Shown here: positions 23,563 through 36,945 of the stretch, in pieces | Layout: the number at the start of each line of letters is the position of its first letter | Numbering within the stretch: position 1 is the first letter of the stretch | Made by a program: the position numbers and the translations under genes | Assembly: GCA_030407005.1 (NCBI GenBank) | Contig: JAUDYN010000011.1 | Location: 1,850,501 to 1,914,500, forward strand | Direction of reading: 5' to 3' | Source: Desarmillaria ectypa | Lineage: Eukaryota; Basidiomycota; Agaricomycetes; Agaricales; Physalacriaceae | DNA: 64,000 bases | Notes under the pieces: generated by a model | Seen by the model: only the letters and a program-made list of their open reading frames with translations | Told to the model about the DNA's origin: nothing | The model's database searches: none

Positions 23563-24691
23563 CTACATCCTCGCTTTCAGAACCTTCAGCGTGGCAGAAG
23601 GGTCCAATACCGAATCCGGATACGGCAGCTGCGTCGTCCGAAGATGCTCACTGCCACCATCTACGGGCAGTATTTGGCCCGTTATATATGACGCTGCCTC
23701 GCTGAACAGAAATACAGTCGCGTTACTAACATCTTTAACATCGCCTAGGCGTCCTAATGGAAACGGACTCTCTTTGCCAGCCATGGACGCCAAACGAGTC
23801 ATACCCTCTGTGTTGGCTATGGCACCAGGCGATATGACGTTTGAACGCACGCCGTGTGGACCTTCTTCGACGGCAAGAACATTAGAAAGAGCGTCTACGC
23901 CGGCTTTTGCCGCAGATACATGGGCCTGGTAGGGAGTCCCTGCGCGAAGCCTTAGCATACAGAATAAGAGCTACGTCAAGGACACCTGCCTTTATAATGG
24001 AGCGTCGCGCTGGTCATGATGTAGGACCCTTTGGAAGCACGTACATGAGCAATGGTTGCTTTGATAGTGTTGTACGTTCCAATCTAAGTTGAAGGTTATG
24101 TATGAGGGATGGATTACATTGGCGTGAATGTCGCGTACTGTGTCAATTTCCATCACGGTTCGGAACGCATTTTCTGATAGACCTGATATTGGCGCCAAAA
24201 AGTTGCCAGCCGCACCTGACCAAATGTTAGGACGAGGCCAAGTGACGATGCAGCTCTTGAACCCACCACAGATGACGAAGTCGATGCGACCAAACTTCTC
24301 TATCGTCTTCCTGACAGCGTCTTGAAGGGCGTTTGGTTGTCTGACATCTGCTTGCGCAGGGATACAGACTTGGCCCGTCGCCTCTGAAAGTTCTTTCGCA
24401 GCCTGCGTGAGCCGGTCAAGTCTGAACTTGTCAGTCATTCATAAGTGACGGATCAGACTTGCAAAGACTCACTTGCGTCCAACGATAGCAGCATTGGCTC
24501 CATGACGCATCTGTAATTTCGTCAGGTTATAAATCAAAATAATATGGACGTTTACGCACCACAGCTTCGGTCATCGCCCGACCAATTCCGGACCCACCTC
24601 CCGTACAGAAGAGCACTTTACCCTTGAAGATATCATCTCGAAAGACAAGGGTGGAATCTCCGACGGGTGCAACGTATGCAGACGGTGCCAT
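23563..24691 (-). CDS. SDR, peroxisomal 2,4-dienoyl-CoA reductase type (SPS19/DECR-like)
   Basis: Six exons join to 290 residues: 24691-24560, 24510-24473, 24421-24267, 24215-24139, 24083-23990 and 23939-23563. The Rossmann motif TGGGSGIG is at 30-37. [17 protein letters not shown] and the segment [16 protein letters not shown] with its Lys follow, then [21 protein letters not shown], all typical of the DECR branch, which lacks the usual YxxxK Tyr spacing. DECR uses NADPH to reduce 2,4-dienoyl-CoA during beta-oxidation of unsaturated fatty acids. The C-terminus ARM fits the loose PTS1 consensus [SAC][KRH][LM], which would place it in peroxisomes. Intron 5 (23989-23940) begins with gc (AAAG|gcaggt), a good match to the GC-AG class, and joining there restores the family sequence HYKGTPYQ. 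A long open frame without this splice would miss the junction. Confidence 0.9.
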
Positions 24692-27600
24692 GATGGTCAC
24701 TGGTCAAACAAAGTAATCACCGCATCAAGCCGAAGTAAAATATACTGTTTTTCGGCTAACAAAGAACCCGGTCCGGTGACTATCTTTCTCTGAGACTTTT
24801 GGTCAAACAATATCCTATTAGATGTGTCAGCGAAGAGGGAAACCAAACTATTTACCGTCTATCCTTCAAACGGGGTGCGACTGCCTCAGAGAAAAGCGCA
24901 TTTTCCTAAAGGATGCTATTTTTCAATGCCGCATCCACATGTAAGACCAAAGAGGCTTGGTGCCGTTGTTTACTGTGCAACAGGGAGTCAAGAAGATAAG
25001 ATGTTGTCTGGGGGGAACATGATGGTTTCAAAGCAGACGGAGCTGTGGAGGAAAAAACCGGGATAGTATGATGCAGACAATTACGTGATCAACGCTCAGC
25101 TAAGCCATGGCTCAAAATTCATTTCAATAGAGTTTGCGTCGGGGATTTCAAGCGTTTCCAGCACCACTGGATCAGTGTCGGTGTGGTTTCCGTGGGTTTT
25201 TGTTAACCCAGTATCGCCAAAATAGATATCCGGTCCGGTGCGCTGAACCCGCTTTCTTATTCGCCATCACCAACGTACTATTCAATGGATGTCCCTTTCA
25301 TGCACAGGTGTGTTTGATGCATAGGCGCTTCATTTTCTGAATACTGAACTAATTTCCTCGACAGTTCTAAAATGTCTTTTTCTTGACAGTCGATGGCCCG
25401 TCATTAGACTACCTTTGCCTCAAGTTCCCTTTGTTGCAGCAATCGAACGAGAAGCAATATGCTGGAATTATTTCAAAATTATACCAGACTACATGTCAAA
25501 TCGTTCTATGCATCATTGAGTTCGTCCCGCTCCCTTCTATTTCCGTCTTTACTAATGAGGAAGGATGTTCCTTTAGTGCTAAACCTCATTCTGGTGCAAG
25601 TTGCGCGCACACACCATGCTGTTTGAGTGAACAAGCGCGCTTTCAAGATTTGCGAGGTTATCAGACAGGGATCACCAGGTGGCTCTCGCGTTGATGATCA
25701 GTACTACGGCCTCGCAAATACGCTACCCCTGGGCTCAAATTAATTAAGACTCTCTTCAGCGTCGCACATTGCCGACAATTGCATGTTCAAAGGTGCGTTC
25801 CCTTGACCAGCCTGCAGCTATGCTATCGTTCAGTTAATCGCAAACTTTGCAGCCACGTTAGTTGTCACACCTCACGACCTTCATTCCGCCCCTCATCCAC
25901 TATATCTGCAGTCGCGTCTGCCATTCTTCGCTTTGAGGACACCGCCAGGACGAAGGCCCTTTTCATTCATGGTTGAAGGAAATGATCCTCTCTATTTGAC
26001 CTCAGAACACGCAAAACTCGGGGCTGTCCATGTTCATAGCAGCGGCAACAGTGCTCATTACTCTGACCGAGCCCCAGCTAATATCGTTGATCAAGCCTCC
26101 GCGGGTGTGGTGGACACAAAACGTTCTCTCTGGATGATACCTATAGAGCAGTTCATTTGCCGGCATGCTGGGTTGATGGACGTGATCAATGTTGAAACTC
26201 GCGTTAGTGGCACTATCTCGCAAATATGCGCTCCTTAAGTTAGTGTGACCTGCCGAGGTAAAGAATCCTTGATGCTTATCCATCTGGTTCATTCACTAAC
26301 GTTTATCTGTTTCCCTGCAGCTTATCAGGCTATTGTACCGAAATTCGCAAGCCTTAGACTCCCTGATATTGCTACCTGCGGGTGCATTAATGGCGTAACA
26401 TTGCATTCAGGTCCGTGCGATTCTGTCGGACTCATTGGACAACATCTGGTTTTGCGTAACCTGAAAGGGGTAAGTTCATTCATCCGTCACGTTCTATACG
26501 TACGTTTCTCATCGTCTCATTCAGCAGACCTACAGACTCTGCCGAATTTCAGCTCACCCTTCCTCGCGCTGTCTAATTAAAATTGGATATGATAATCCCG
26601 CTTCGTCGTGGGAGGAGGAATATTTGATTCTGATCGCTGTCCCTAAGAAGGAAACTGACCAGAGTTCGTACTACGCGTGCATTACCTACCCTATCCACTA
26701 CGCTACGGTACCGAGCGAACGCTGGGCCTCACTGATACAGTCACGTCCCCGCAGGGCACGACCTCTCAGCACTAGCATCAACGCCATGAGCTATAGAGAT
26801 ATACTACGACTAAGAAGCCACGCCTGTCACAGGTCCGAGGGCAAGCAAACCCATCAGAGTGGAATCCAAATCCATGGTGGGGTTTAATTTTGGAGGCTAT
26901 CCCATCGCACCTCCATCTTTTTGACCTTGCGGACATCCCCTATTTGGTATACCAAAAATTTTGCAGCTGGTACCCGCTGGGCGGGACATGGGGCCAGGCG
27001 CGGAGGCAAAATTATGGGTGAGAAAGGATGAGAAAGACGAGGAGTGCAGAGAGGGTCACGCGCATTACAACCTCATAGCAACGGAGTCATTTGGCACGGG
27101 AGAAGCTGGACGTGATCGACACCCCAGTCGTCGCCTTGCGGGACGAGACGAGACGGCCTTGAGCGAGGGTACGTGCGACGTTTGCCGCGTCGCAACGGGT
27201 GATGACCAAGGCAGGCTGTGTGAGCCGTTCGGCCCAACTTCTCCTCCCGCGTGATCTCATGGCCCGGGATGGAATAGTACAGTTCAAGAAATCTTAATGA
27301 ATCATCGGACGAAAACACGCCGGTCAAGGGAGAGACATAGAGCCTGATACCTCTCGCTAATAGATACATGATGCACCATACACTGTAGGAAGCGCCTCCT
27401 CTGCCATAGTCCCGCACAGCATCCATAGTGATTTGAACGACAACTGTTGCGCCCGAAGCCATCCAACGCAGAAGCTTGGAGTGTCCGCATTGAACCGATC
27501 CTACCCAGCGCACAAGCTTGAGTCAGGAGTCGACTGCAGACGTTGGAGAACAGAGCACGGCAACCACCCAGGAATTAAATCCAACCGTGGCCAAGCAGTA

Positions 27601-30600
27601 CGTCGCATTGGTAGCAGTGAAGACTTGCTGGAGTGACGTGGATAGGCGCCATCACTGAAATACCCAAATATGGACAGCGCTTGAGGAGACGGTGGTGGTG
27701 GACATCGAGAATGTTATTTAGGATGCGTTCCCTTGGCCGATGGTTAAGAAGCCAAAGGAGGGGTCGGACCGATGAGGTATGTTCCAACTTCCGTGACAAG
27801 ATCATCAGTCATCAGCAATGCTTGTCCTTGAAGGTGAATCCGCTGCACACGTGGCTTGTTTCACTGAGTTCTTGAAAGTATCCGCAGGGGACTTTCTAGA
27901 AGTCGGACCAATGAACGACCTGGAGATACGGCTTGAGCAGAGGATAGTGTGTCGAATGTTCTCCATCTGCTGTGTGACGGGATAATTTTTCTGAATCGTT
28001 GCATAGTTCATATATAATTACCCAGCAGAGGCTCTTGCAGGATTTCTCGAGCCCACCGTGGCAACCGGCGCAACCCAGTTGGGTGTGGCAGTTCTATCAC
28101 TGCTGTGGCCGGCTCCGTTTCAGGACGGAAAAACGTATTCTGAAAATGTCGCGACTTTTCTTTCCCTTTGTGTGCTGCAAAAATGGGATATGGAAAACAC
28201 AACAGAAACATGTCTTATTTAGTGCTCCTTTCGCATACCGAAAACAGCTTCTTTTCTGCGAATGAGGAGCAGTTTCATTTGTTCTGACCGTGGGAAATGC
28301 CTTTTTCATTCCGTTTTTCCGGCTCTTTTCCTTACCCTCAAATTATCTCATCTTTCAACTTGCTTTTGTGGACTCATTTTTACCATCAGAAGTTCAGATG
28401 AAATGTCACAACATTTTGAGGTCTCGTTTTCTCGCGGGTAAAATGTACCGGCTCCAGCAGTTCCAGAATGAAGCTTGGAGTTGACAATTCTGTTTCCAGT
28501 CAGAACAATATCCAAAATCACATAGTCCCATCAAAACGAAGCAAGTCCCTTGATGCGATGCTTTTTCATCCATAAGTAGCGAAGAAAATGGAAGCAGCCT
28601 GTTGACATCGTTGGACGGAGATACTCAGGAAAAACGGTTTCAAGGCGGCCATGGGCTTCGTGTGACCGCGCCCAAAAGACGCAGGTTTCAATGAGGGAGA
28701 TACCTGTACCTTGTGGTTGTGTTTCTCCGTCTGACCGGAGTTAAGTGGAAAGGGATGACCTGTTGATGAGCGACGAGCGACGGCTAGAGTGGAAAAAGGT
28801 AAGTGGATTTCTAGCGGCATATCCTTCTTCCGTTTCCGGTGACAGATCTATGGATCCTTGTAGGTCCTGTTTTCTAGTTTTTGGTGGCGTGCTGAAGTGT
28901 GTTCTTCTAGAACCAGTCGGCTTCCCCAGGCCTGCTGTTGACAGAACGTTCGTTCCGCTTTTCCGGCATCGTGGTCGCACTGTACATCTGTTCGACAAAG
29001 TTTATAATTTGATAATTTATTGAATATTATAGACGGTGCGACCTAATACTTCAGTCGCCTAGATAGTGCATCAGGCAGGAGTTTTTTGGGCTTCATTGTC
29101 GGGAAACTACGAGCCGACGTCGAGATTCGAATTCTTAACATCCAACGAGGCCGCTGCCACAGTTGATTCTGCGCTGTTGTCCTCGCGGATCATTGAAGTG
29201 CTGGGTGTGCGGTCCGTAGAGCAGCACAATGGGGTGCTGTCAGTTCACAGCGCCTCAATGTCTCACTGGCACATTTTCTGCCTTTGACGTGGCCCGCTTC
29301 TCGCACGTACGGCATGCCGCCGTGCTGCGTGCCTAGCGTCCATCGTCAGCGTCGGTCCGTGCTGGGACCTGGATGATATTACGCGCCGCTGATCGTGAGG
29401 AATTTTCTCCTGACTATGCAAACGATTCAAAGCTCGGAAAACCCAAGGAATGGGATGAACGGATCTCGCGGATGTCCCAAGCGTCAGGCATACTCAGGAT
29501 TAGCAAAAGCGAGAATAATGCAGTGGCACACCGTCAACCCAGTCATCCTTGATCGCAAATACGGGCCGTGTGTCGCGGTCATGGTGTTGTTGAAAGAACG
29601 GACAGAATCGGCCTCGTGAAGACGGTGATCAACTGGTTCCGTTAGAAGGCTGACAAGCTCGAGGGAGTGGCACCACCGGCTCAGGTAATCTCCATTTCCC
29701 ATCTCTATGGACACTTGGTAAGCTGAAAGGATTGCATGGATTCCTGGTGGAGTCATTCAATGCTCGATGCCCTCGCAATGATTGAATAGCAGGAAAATTT
29801 AAATCAAATGGAGAATTGATGGTTCATTGAATCTCTACTAAATCTTGGTTCGCTTTGATCGGGTCCTGTTTAACCCGATATATCCACGAAATATCTGCCA
29901 AAATAGCCAACGTCCAGGTCGATAGCCCTTCGACTCACAAATTCCAAGGAAACAAAGTCAATAGTAATTGTTCGTCGAAAAAGATCGTCAAGCGCGATTT
30001 TCGATTACGATCGTCCTTCCACCATAGGTCCTTGTGTGTGCGCCTTTCCCTGTTCTTCCATTCCTACAATCACGGAAAGCTGTGCAAGACAATTATAGCA
30101 CCTCAGCACTGTCTACATACCATCATTGCCTCCCAGTGATGGTGTCCTATTTTCGCGATACCTTCTCCAGGTGTTCCCTGCGACGTCATGATTAGTGATT
30201 AACCCTCCGCCATCTTCCATGACATCCTTTCACTGGGAACGCGGACCGCCCAAACATGAGGATAGGACGTAAATTGAACAGTCAACGCGACTGACTAAGG
30301 TCTGGCCTGGAGGGAAAAAAAAAAAAAAAAACAGCCAGGCTGATGGGCTACGCCTCGTTCCGTGCCGACATCGATATCCCTTATTGCCTCGCGGCTCGAG
30401 AACGGGCGAGCCCCAGAACGGGAAGAGGGGCGGCGCGATTAGAAGAGGCGGAGCCAAAGGTCAGAGCGGGGGTGTGAGTGGCGGAGGCACTTCAAGCGCC
30501 ACCTCAGGGTGCCGACAAAATCTAGCTCTTCTTGGACTTTTCCCATCACCACCTATCACCACCATTCAAATTGACTTGCCAGATGTGCACGCCAAGGGTC

Positions 30601-31120
30601 AGTCCTGAAAGCTGCTTACTCGGTGAGTGCACAGTCCATTGGAACGATGAAACATGCTGACTTACCCTGACACTACTGGCAGATGCCGTGAGCGTCAGTC
30701 GAACATCGAAACAACGCGAGATACTGCCGCCTCATTCGCTAGTAGCACAAAGGCGAACACTCGTAGATCTATGTATGCAAGACGTCAGCTTAATCTTTCA
30801 AGGTGCGATCAAAAAGGATTTGTACAGGAATAGGACCATTGAGTCTACCATCCGCTATCCGTCCTCGGAACGATGGAGAAGCGACGTGGCATTTCCAATT
30901 TCGTGTGACGACACGATTGTGAAAACACTATTTCCTATTGTCAAGATCGAATGAACGCCACAGATTTTGAAGCCCTTAATCAGTGGCTGTCGAGGAAGCA
31001 TGGTAAAAAGGTACCGGGTTGCTTCACTTTGTATTTAAAGAGCACGCTTTAGTCAATAATTTTCTCGTCTCTCTCTCGAGTACCTTCCTCTCCTTCATCT
31101 TTTCCATCCTTCCGCTCGCC
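24692..31120. other. 6.4-kb gene-poor region
   Basis: Many short open frames exist on both strands (for example 25933-26238 plus, 27073-27513 minus), but none shows a domain or a coherent set of phased exons. A minus-strand segment near 27540-27720 (VFTATNATYCLATVGFNSWV) has membrane-protein character and could be a decayed exon. The region also holds dispersed-repeat copy B (28096-28471) and a run of 17 A at about 30315. Confidence 0.35.
28096..28471 (-). repeat. dispersed repeat, copy B
   Basis: This is the inverted partner of 22931-23306, 4.8 kb away. On the reverse strand it carries the same ordered blocks (for example cattttcagaatacgttttt and gttgaaagatgagata) with substitutions and small indels, so the copies have diverged for some time. 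Confidence 0.75.
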
Positions 31121-33215
31121 ATGAATTCTTTCCTCTTTCTCGATTGTATTCTTTTCGTTGCAAGCATCTATTTTCTTCAATGCATAATTTCCAGACGACG
31201 CTCCCTACCTCCCGGTCCTCGCGGCCTACCTCTGATTGGCAATGTCTTCGACATGCCTTCCGACCGTCCTTGGTTGACCTTTGCTAAGTGGTCGGACATC
31301 TGGGGTACGTGTGCCATCATCCTGTTTTTTCATAGTACTAACGCATTTCCATCTTCATTAGGTGATGTCTGTTCACTTTCAATGTTCGGTCAATCCTTCA
31401 TCGTCCTTAATTCCCATCGCGCCGCCTACGCACTCCTTGACAAACGAAGTGTCATTTACTCCGAACGTCCCAAGATGGTGATGGCTGGAGAGCTAATGGG
31501 TTGGAACGACATAATCGGCCTGGCTCCTTATGGAGAAACTTTCCGTTCGCACCGCAAACTCCTCCACTCTGTTCTCGGCAGCAAGTCGGCAATTCGGACT
31601 TTCTATCCCATGGAGGAGCAAGAAGCCGTGAACCTCATGAAGCGGCTCCTCGACTCACCAGAAAAATTGCATTCGCACATCGCACAGTAAGCTATCCTTC
31701 CGTTCCCCGTCGAATCGGATGTTGATCCGTTCATAGGGACGTGACGGCCCTGGTGCTTCGTATCACCTATGGTTACGATGTGAAAAGTGATAATGATGAA
31801 ATGGTGGCGCTCGTAAACTGTGCGATGGAAGAGTTGTCAGTCGCTTCCACGCCAGGTCAATTCCTAGTTGACATTATTCCAATGCGTATGTTGCTCTAGC
31901 TATGGCCCTGACTGTACTTTAACTGTACCCTTTTACAGTGCGCCATATTCCTGAGTGGCTACCTGGTGCAGGCTTTAAGTCGAAGGCCAAGCAATGGGCG
32001 CAGGATTTGCGTAACATGATCAACGTGCCCTTTGAAATGGTCAAGCAGAACATCGTACGTATCTACGTGCTCCGTCTCGGTTAATTACGACAGTGTCTGA
32101 CTCAGTTAAATGATCTAGGCCAATGGTGAAGCTCAAGAATCCTTCGTTTCAAACCTGCTTCAAGATGACACTGGACGTGTGCAGGAGCATGATTTGAAGT
32201 GGGCAGCTGGAGCAATCTATGCAGGTTCGTCACCTTGAAAACTCAATCTAGTCCCCTCACTAACGCCATTCCACCACAGCGGGCGCCGATACTGTACGTT
32301 TTCCATAGAACCGCCGGTGGCTTACTGATGAATTGACTCCTTCCCTGAAAGACCGTCGCAGTTCTCGACACATTCTTTCTCCTCATGATGCTTAACCCCG
32401 AGGTCCAGAAAAAGGCTCAAGCCGAGTTAGACTCCGTACTTGGAGGCGACCGGCTGCCGTCGTTCGACGACCAGGAAGACCTACCGTATATCAACGCTCT
32501 CTGCAAAGAGCTTGTACGATTCCACCCTGTTGCACCTATAGGTTTGTGACTTTCCGCCTGCTAGTCGGCCAATGAAGCTAAATCCGGCTAGGTATTCCTC
32601 ACGGTACTCTTGAGGACGATGTTTTCGAAGGCCATTTCATTCCAAAAGGATCCGTCGTGTTTGCTAATATATGGTGATTGCCGCAGGATCGTATCTCCGT
32701 CTTCATCCACTGACATACTGTCTCTTAGGGCAATGACACACGATCCAGAAGTGTACAAAGACCCAATGACTTTCAACCCTGAACGTTTTCTTGGCCCCAA
32801 TCCCGAGCAAGACCCCAGAGAAATTAGCTTCGGATTTGGTAGACGGTATGTCGTACATGCCATAGTGTTGCCGTTTAGTCCATTGATGGTCCGTCTCTTT
32901 TAGGATATGTCCAGGCAAGCTCAGACATGCTCCGCGGTTATCTCCAGATATTGATATATTGCTCTCAGGTCGTCTATTGGCGCAAGCCACTATGTACATT
33001 GTCTGTTCGATGGCCCTCGCCTCGTTCGACATATCAAAAGTGAAAGGTGACGAACCCGTGTTCAACCCCACGCACGGAAGTGTCAGGTACGCGATGTGTT
33101 CTCGGTTGTAAAACTCAGGGCTCACACCCAAGACAGTCACCCCGCACCCTTTAAATGTAACATCACCCCTCGGTCAATACGAGCTGTAGAGCTCATCGCA
33201 CGGCACGACTTCTAA
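31121..33215 (+). CDS. cytochrome P450 monooxygenase (CYP64-like clade)
   Basis: Twelve exons join to 496 residues: 31121-31304, 31362-31686, 31737-31885, 31939-32054, 32119-32224, 32280-32293, 32352-32541, 32592-32673, 32729-32845, 32904-32914, 32969-33086 and 33137-33215. An N-terminal membrane anchor is followed by the Pro-rich hinge LPPGPRGLPLIGN. The I-helix AGADT is at 294-298, ExxR is Glu351-Arg354 (KELVRFHP), PERF is 406-409, and the haem loop FGFGRRICPG has Cys430 as iron ligand. The closest style I know is the Agaricomycete O-methylsterigmatocystin-oxidoreductase-like group, ER-bound enzymes of secondary or xenobiotic metabolism; the substrate is unknown. Exons 6 (14 nt) and 10 (11 nt) are micro-exons. 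Intron 10 (32915-32968) is GC-AG, splits the Gly of the haem motif, and is 54 nt long without a stop. Confidence 0.93.
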
Positions 33216-36200
33216 TCCTCATTTCTTTCTTCCTCATCTGACCTCTTCGCTTAATGTTCCGGCTTCTCCGTTGTACAGTACTCAGGCCATGAGTTGTACT
33301 AGTACCATTATTTCTCTTGTTTCCTTTATCGCAGGGCGCGTGTGTTATAGCATCGTGTATATTACCATAGACTACGCATTCATACATACAATAGCCAACT
33401 ACTGTATAAATTTAAAAGGCCGGAAGGTGGCGTATAGTTACAAGTGTTTTACTCTGTTTAATAACAAGAATGAACTCCCAATATTCTTTTCAGAGCCCAC
33501 TTCCTCCCTGTAGTGCACACTACTCGCATATGCTGCAGCCTCGAGAGGTTCATATGAGTTTTAAAATTCGAACTGCATTCCTGTATTTTGGACTTATTGC
33601 ACCATCGGTCTTGGTTTTGGTACTGCCGGTCAGTATTTAGTCAGTATCGTGCCGATCCCAGAGTGTACGCTACATACTTGTCAACTTGTGCACTTCTTTC
33701 ATGGCAACTAATCAATTCACACCGCAAATGGAAAATTTACAGTTATACCGAAATTAATACGTGACTAAAGAAACTTCACTGCAAATTAGTCTGAAATTGG
33801 AAAAAGGCGGGCAAAGTCAGTTTCAGGATGAGTTTCATGTCAAGTTTCGTGATTACCTTGCAGGTCTCTGCGGGTCAAAAATCCAGATTACCAAGGTGAA
33901 CACGTATCGGCACTCCCCGCATCCCCATAATCAGTGCTCAACGCCCCTCTTCTGCTATGAAAGAAAAGCCATGTTTCTGGTCCTGTGCAAATGTATTCGT
34001 TTGACCACGCGAAATCGAGAAGGAAAGATAGTGAAATACGAATGGAAACCGCTAAGCAAGGCATCAAAGTTGTCACTGACAACCGCTGGTATATCATTAA
34101 TGCTACATTTTGTATTGTACCCGTCAGGGTCAATAGGGCAGGCTCGATACACAACTATTCGCTTCTCCATCGATATCCGTTAGACGCCTCTACGTTCATG
34201 CGACCACTGTTATCTTCATTGACGTGGACCGCTTCAATAAAACTGGATATATGCGCCCTATCCTGGACCCTATAAATCTAGTGAGGCCCTTGCGAGTTGC
34301 CATATGGAGGTGACCTCTTATCTCGAACGTCAAAATGCCTCAGCAAAACACCACAAGCCCATCGAGTCGTCGAGTCTCGAAATTTACCTCGCTATCCACC
34401 CCGAACGTGGTTAAACCTGGCGATGCGCCCAAAACTCTGTAATTGGTGAAGAAATAGCCTCTTTGACTACTTTTTAAAGCATCTGATTGTAACTTTCTCC
34501 AGGTGACACAGATATGAAGCAGAATAGTTGTTGCCATCTTCGGCAAAGTGGAAAAGAGTAACTAAACGGGATTGCGAGGCTGCGTGGACACTGACGGAAA
34601 AGAAGGGAGTCGCTGCGACTAGGACTTTAGGATGTTTTAAGACCATCTGTGAGTACCGAAATCTACCAGCGGACAGCAGTCGTGCTGAATTATTCCAGCG
34701 CTTTTCAAAAGCCATCATACGACAAGGACCAGTTATCAGCATTTTTCAGACTCTGGAACTCAGCTCATGTCGACAAAGACGTCGACCCGCGAAACATTCA
34801 ACCATCATCCGAGAAACAAATTGTATGCTCTTCTCTTGCTCATATCATGACGGGTTTGATGATTCCCATAGGTGAAGAACCTTGTTGTAAGAGTACCCAA
34901 TACGACATGTAGTGTTCGACATTATGGTGGCCTTGCCTTCCCAGTACTCCTTTAACGTCCTCGTTCCACCACCCATGTCAAAAATGGCATTTTTGCGTCT
35001 GTCTTTGTATTGGCGTAAAATGCGGAACCGAATTCCTCTCCTTTCCACTTTAGACACGCAGTGGGCCGCATGGTCGCGCTCGCACTGAGGGCATCTCGGT
35101 GTACACCGACGATAGACAGAACGGGGCTCAGTCGCTTAGCCGACCGCTCTACATGATGAGATTGGGAGGAAGCCTGAGGAACGTAAGCCAAGTCTTCCTT
35201 CTTGAGATTCCAGTGACCTGACGCTCTATCAGGCTCATACAGATTCTTTAGCTTGTTTCACACACTTGCTATCAGTGGCAAGAAACTCGAACCAAAGATC
35301 GAATTGAACACATATGCACCCCAAAACATTGTCTGGCATGACTACCAAATTTGCATACTGTCGATAGGGGTCAAGTTGATATTTGTTTCGAACGTTCGTG
35401 TCAATGGTTCCACGGTTTCAAGGGTCGTTAATGCTGCTATGTTATGGCTCTGGGGACTTGACCGGGACCTCGCGTAATGCAAAAAAATGAAGGAAACCTA
35501 CGAGTCTGGACTTGAGGGGGTGGAAAGCAACGATATACGTGAAGGATCCGGCGAAGGGAGCCGCTATGTCTCTGAAACAATCTGCATCAGTATCACGAGT
35601 ATGAGAATCGTGGGTTGACATCATTCAAGTGTAGATGGGTTCCTCTGCCTCGAACCATAGACGATTGGTGGAACAGACATCATCTTTCATTTCCTTTCGA
35701 TCATCTTCTTAATGACCATCATAGTTCTCCCGTGACTTCCTGATATATCGACCAATGGCCTTTTGACTTCTACAACTGGCGGCCACTTCTTCCACCCCGC
35801 AAGACGTTACCTCAAATTGACATCATTTTCAAGTTGTCGGTATACCCAGGAACTCAGGAGTCATTCTTCACCTCTCTTCGGCCACTAAACTGCCCCTCAT
35901 AGCGATATCATCTCCTTGAAGGCATGCATCGTCCGGCTTCTCACGCAGTCGCAGCAAGTCATTCTTCAAAACCTCGCATTTTGCATCCTGGGATTTCCCA
36001 TAAGTAGCGCCCTTGTTGCGATCAGTTCAATTTCATATCCGCACTGTATACACATCCCACGAAAACATGAAGCCCGAGACTAGTCCTGTTTGCATTTTGT
36101 AAGCTGCTTTACGAGCACACGCATGGGCTTCTGACGCGGCAATGGCAGCTGGCTGGTCATTGGGCCACAAGTCATTTTTCTCGTATCAGCAGCTGGTCCG

Positions 36201-36945
36201 AGAACAATGATGAACCCGAGCGAGCAGTGCTTCTTACCTCTCTCCTTTCACCCTCTTTGTCTTGCACCGCAATTTATCACCTACAGGCTTGTGACGCCAT
36301 GGACTGCAGTTCTAGAAATTGCGCGCATACAATGCAGACTTTTTCTTTTCGTTGTCGCACTGTGCCCTGTTTCCTTACAGTGACTTTGTAGTACAACTTG
36401 GAACCTATTACCTTTTCTGAGTATCATCGACATTACTTGTACATCAGGAACCTTGACTCGTGGACTCGTCTCGTTCGTTAGAGGCTTTGGATGACGTTCT
36501 GTGATGGCGTTCACAAACATATGATCGATATGCTTCGAGGCATCATAAGGACAATAGTTTTACGAGGGTCGGCACTCGGAACTGAATCCCTTGATGTCGC
36601 CAAAGATTCCTGAGCGTCCACGTCAGTAGATATCCTCATGAGTAATCTTAGCTACCGAATCCGTCAGGGAATCCCGCTTAACTCCGGTGAGGCTGCCCCT
36701 ATGATTCCGTTGCTGATGAAAATTCGATGGGAAGTCCTTGCTTTCCCGAAACTCTCGCGATACCATTCATAGCTACCTGCCTCCTTATACCGCGTCCAGG
36801 GTCACTATAGAGAATGGTACAAGACACGTGCGGGGAGTCCATAATAAAACACTTCACATCCAGTCCATTCATTCCTCACTTTCTCTCCATCTCCGCCGCC
36901 TAATTGCGCGTCGCCCTAGCTTCTTGGTCATAGCTTGTCGTCAGC
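33216..36945. other. 3.7-kb region without a confident gene
   Basis: Only scattered short frames on both strands (for example 33761-34183 plus, 34845-35191 minus). None contains a recognisable motif or forms a phased exon chain. Confidence 0.35.

Noticed and set aside
30315..30331. A-run as a possible retrotransposon tail
   Set aside because: No reverse transcriptase or target-site duplication nearby.
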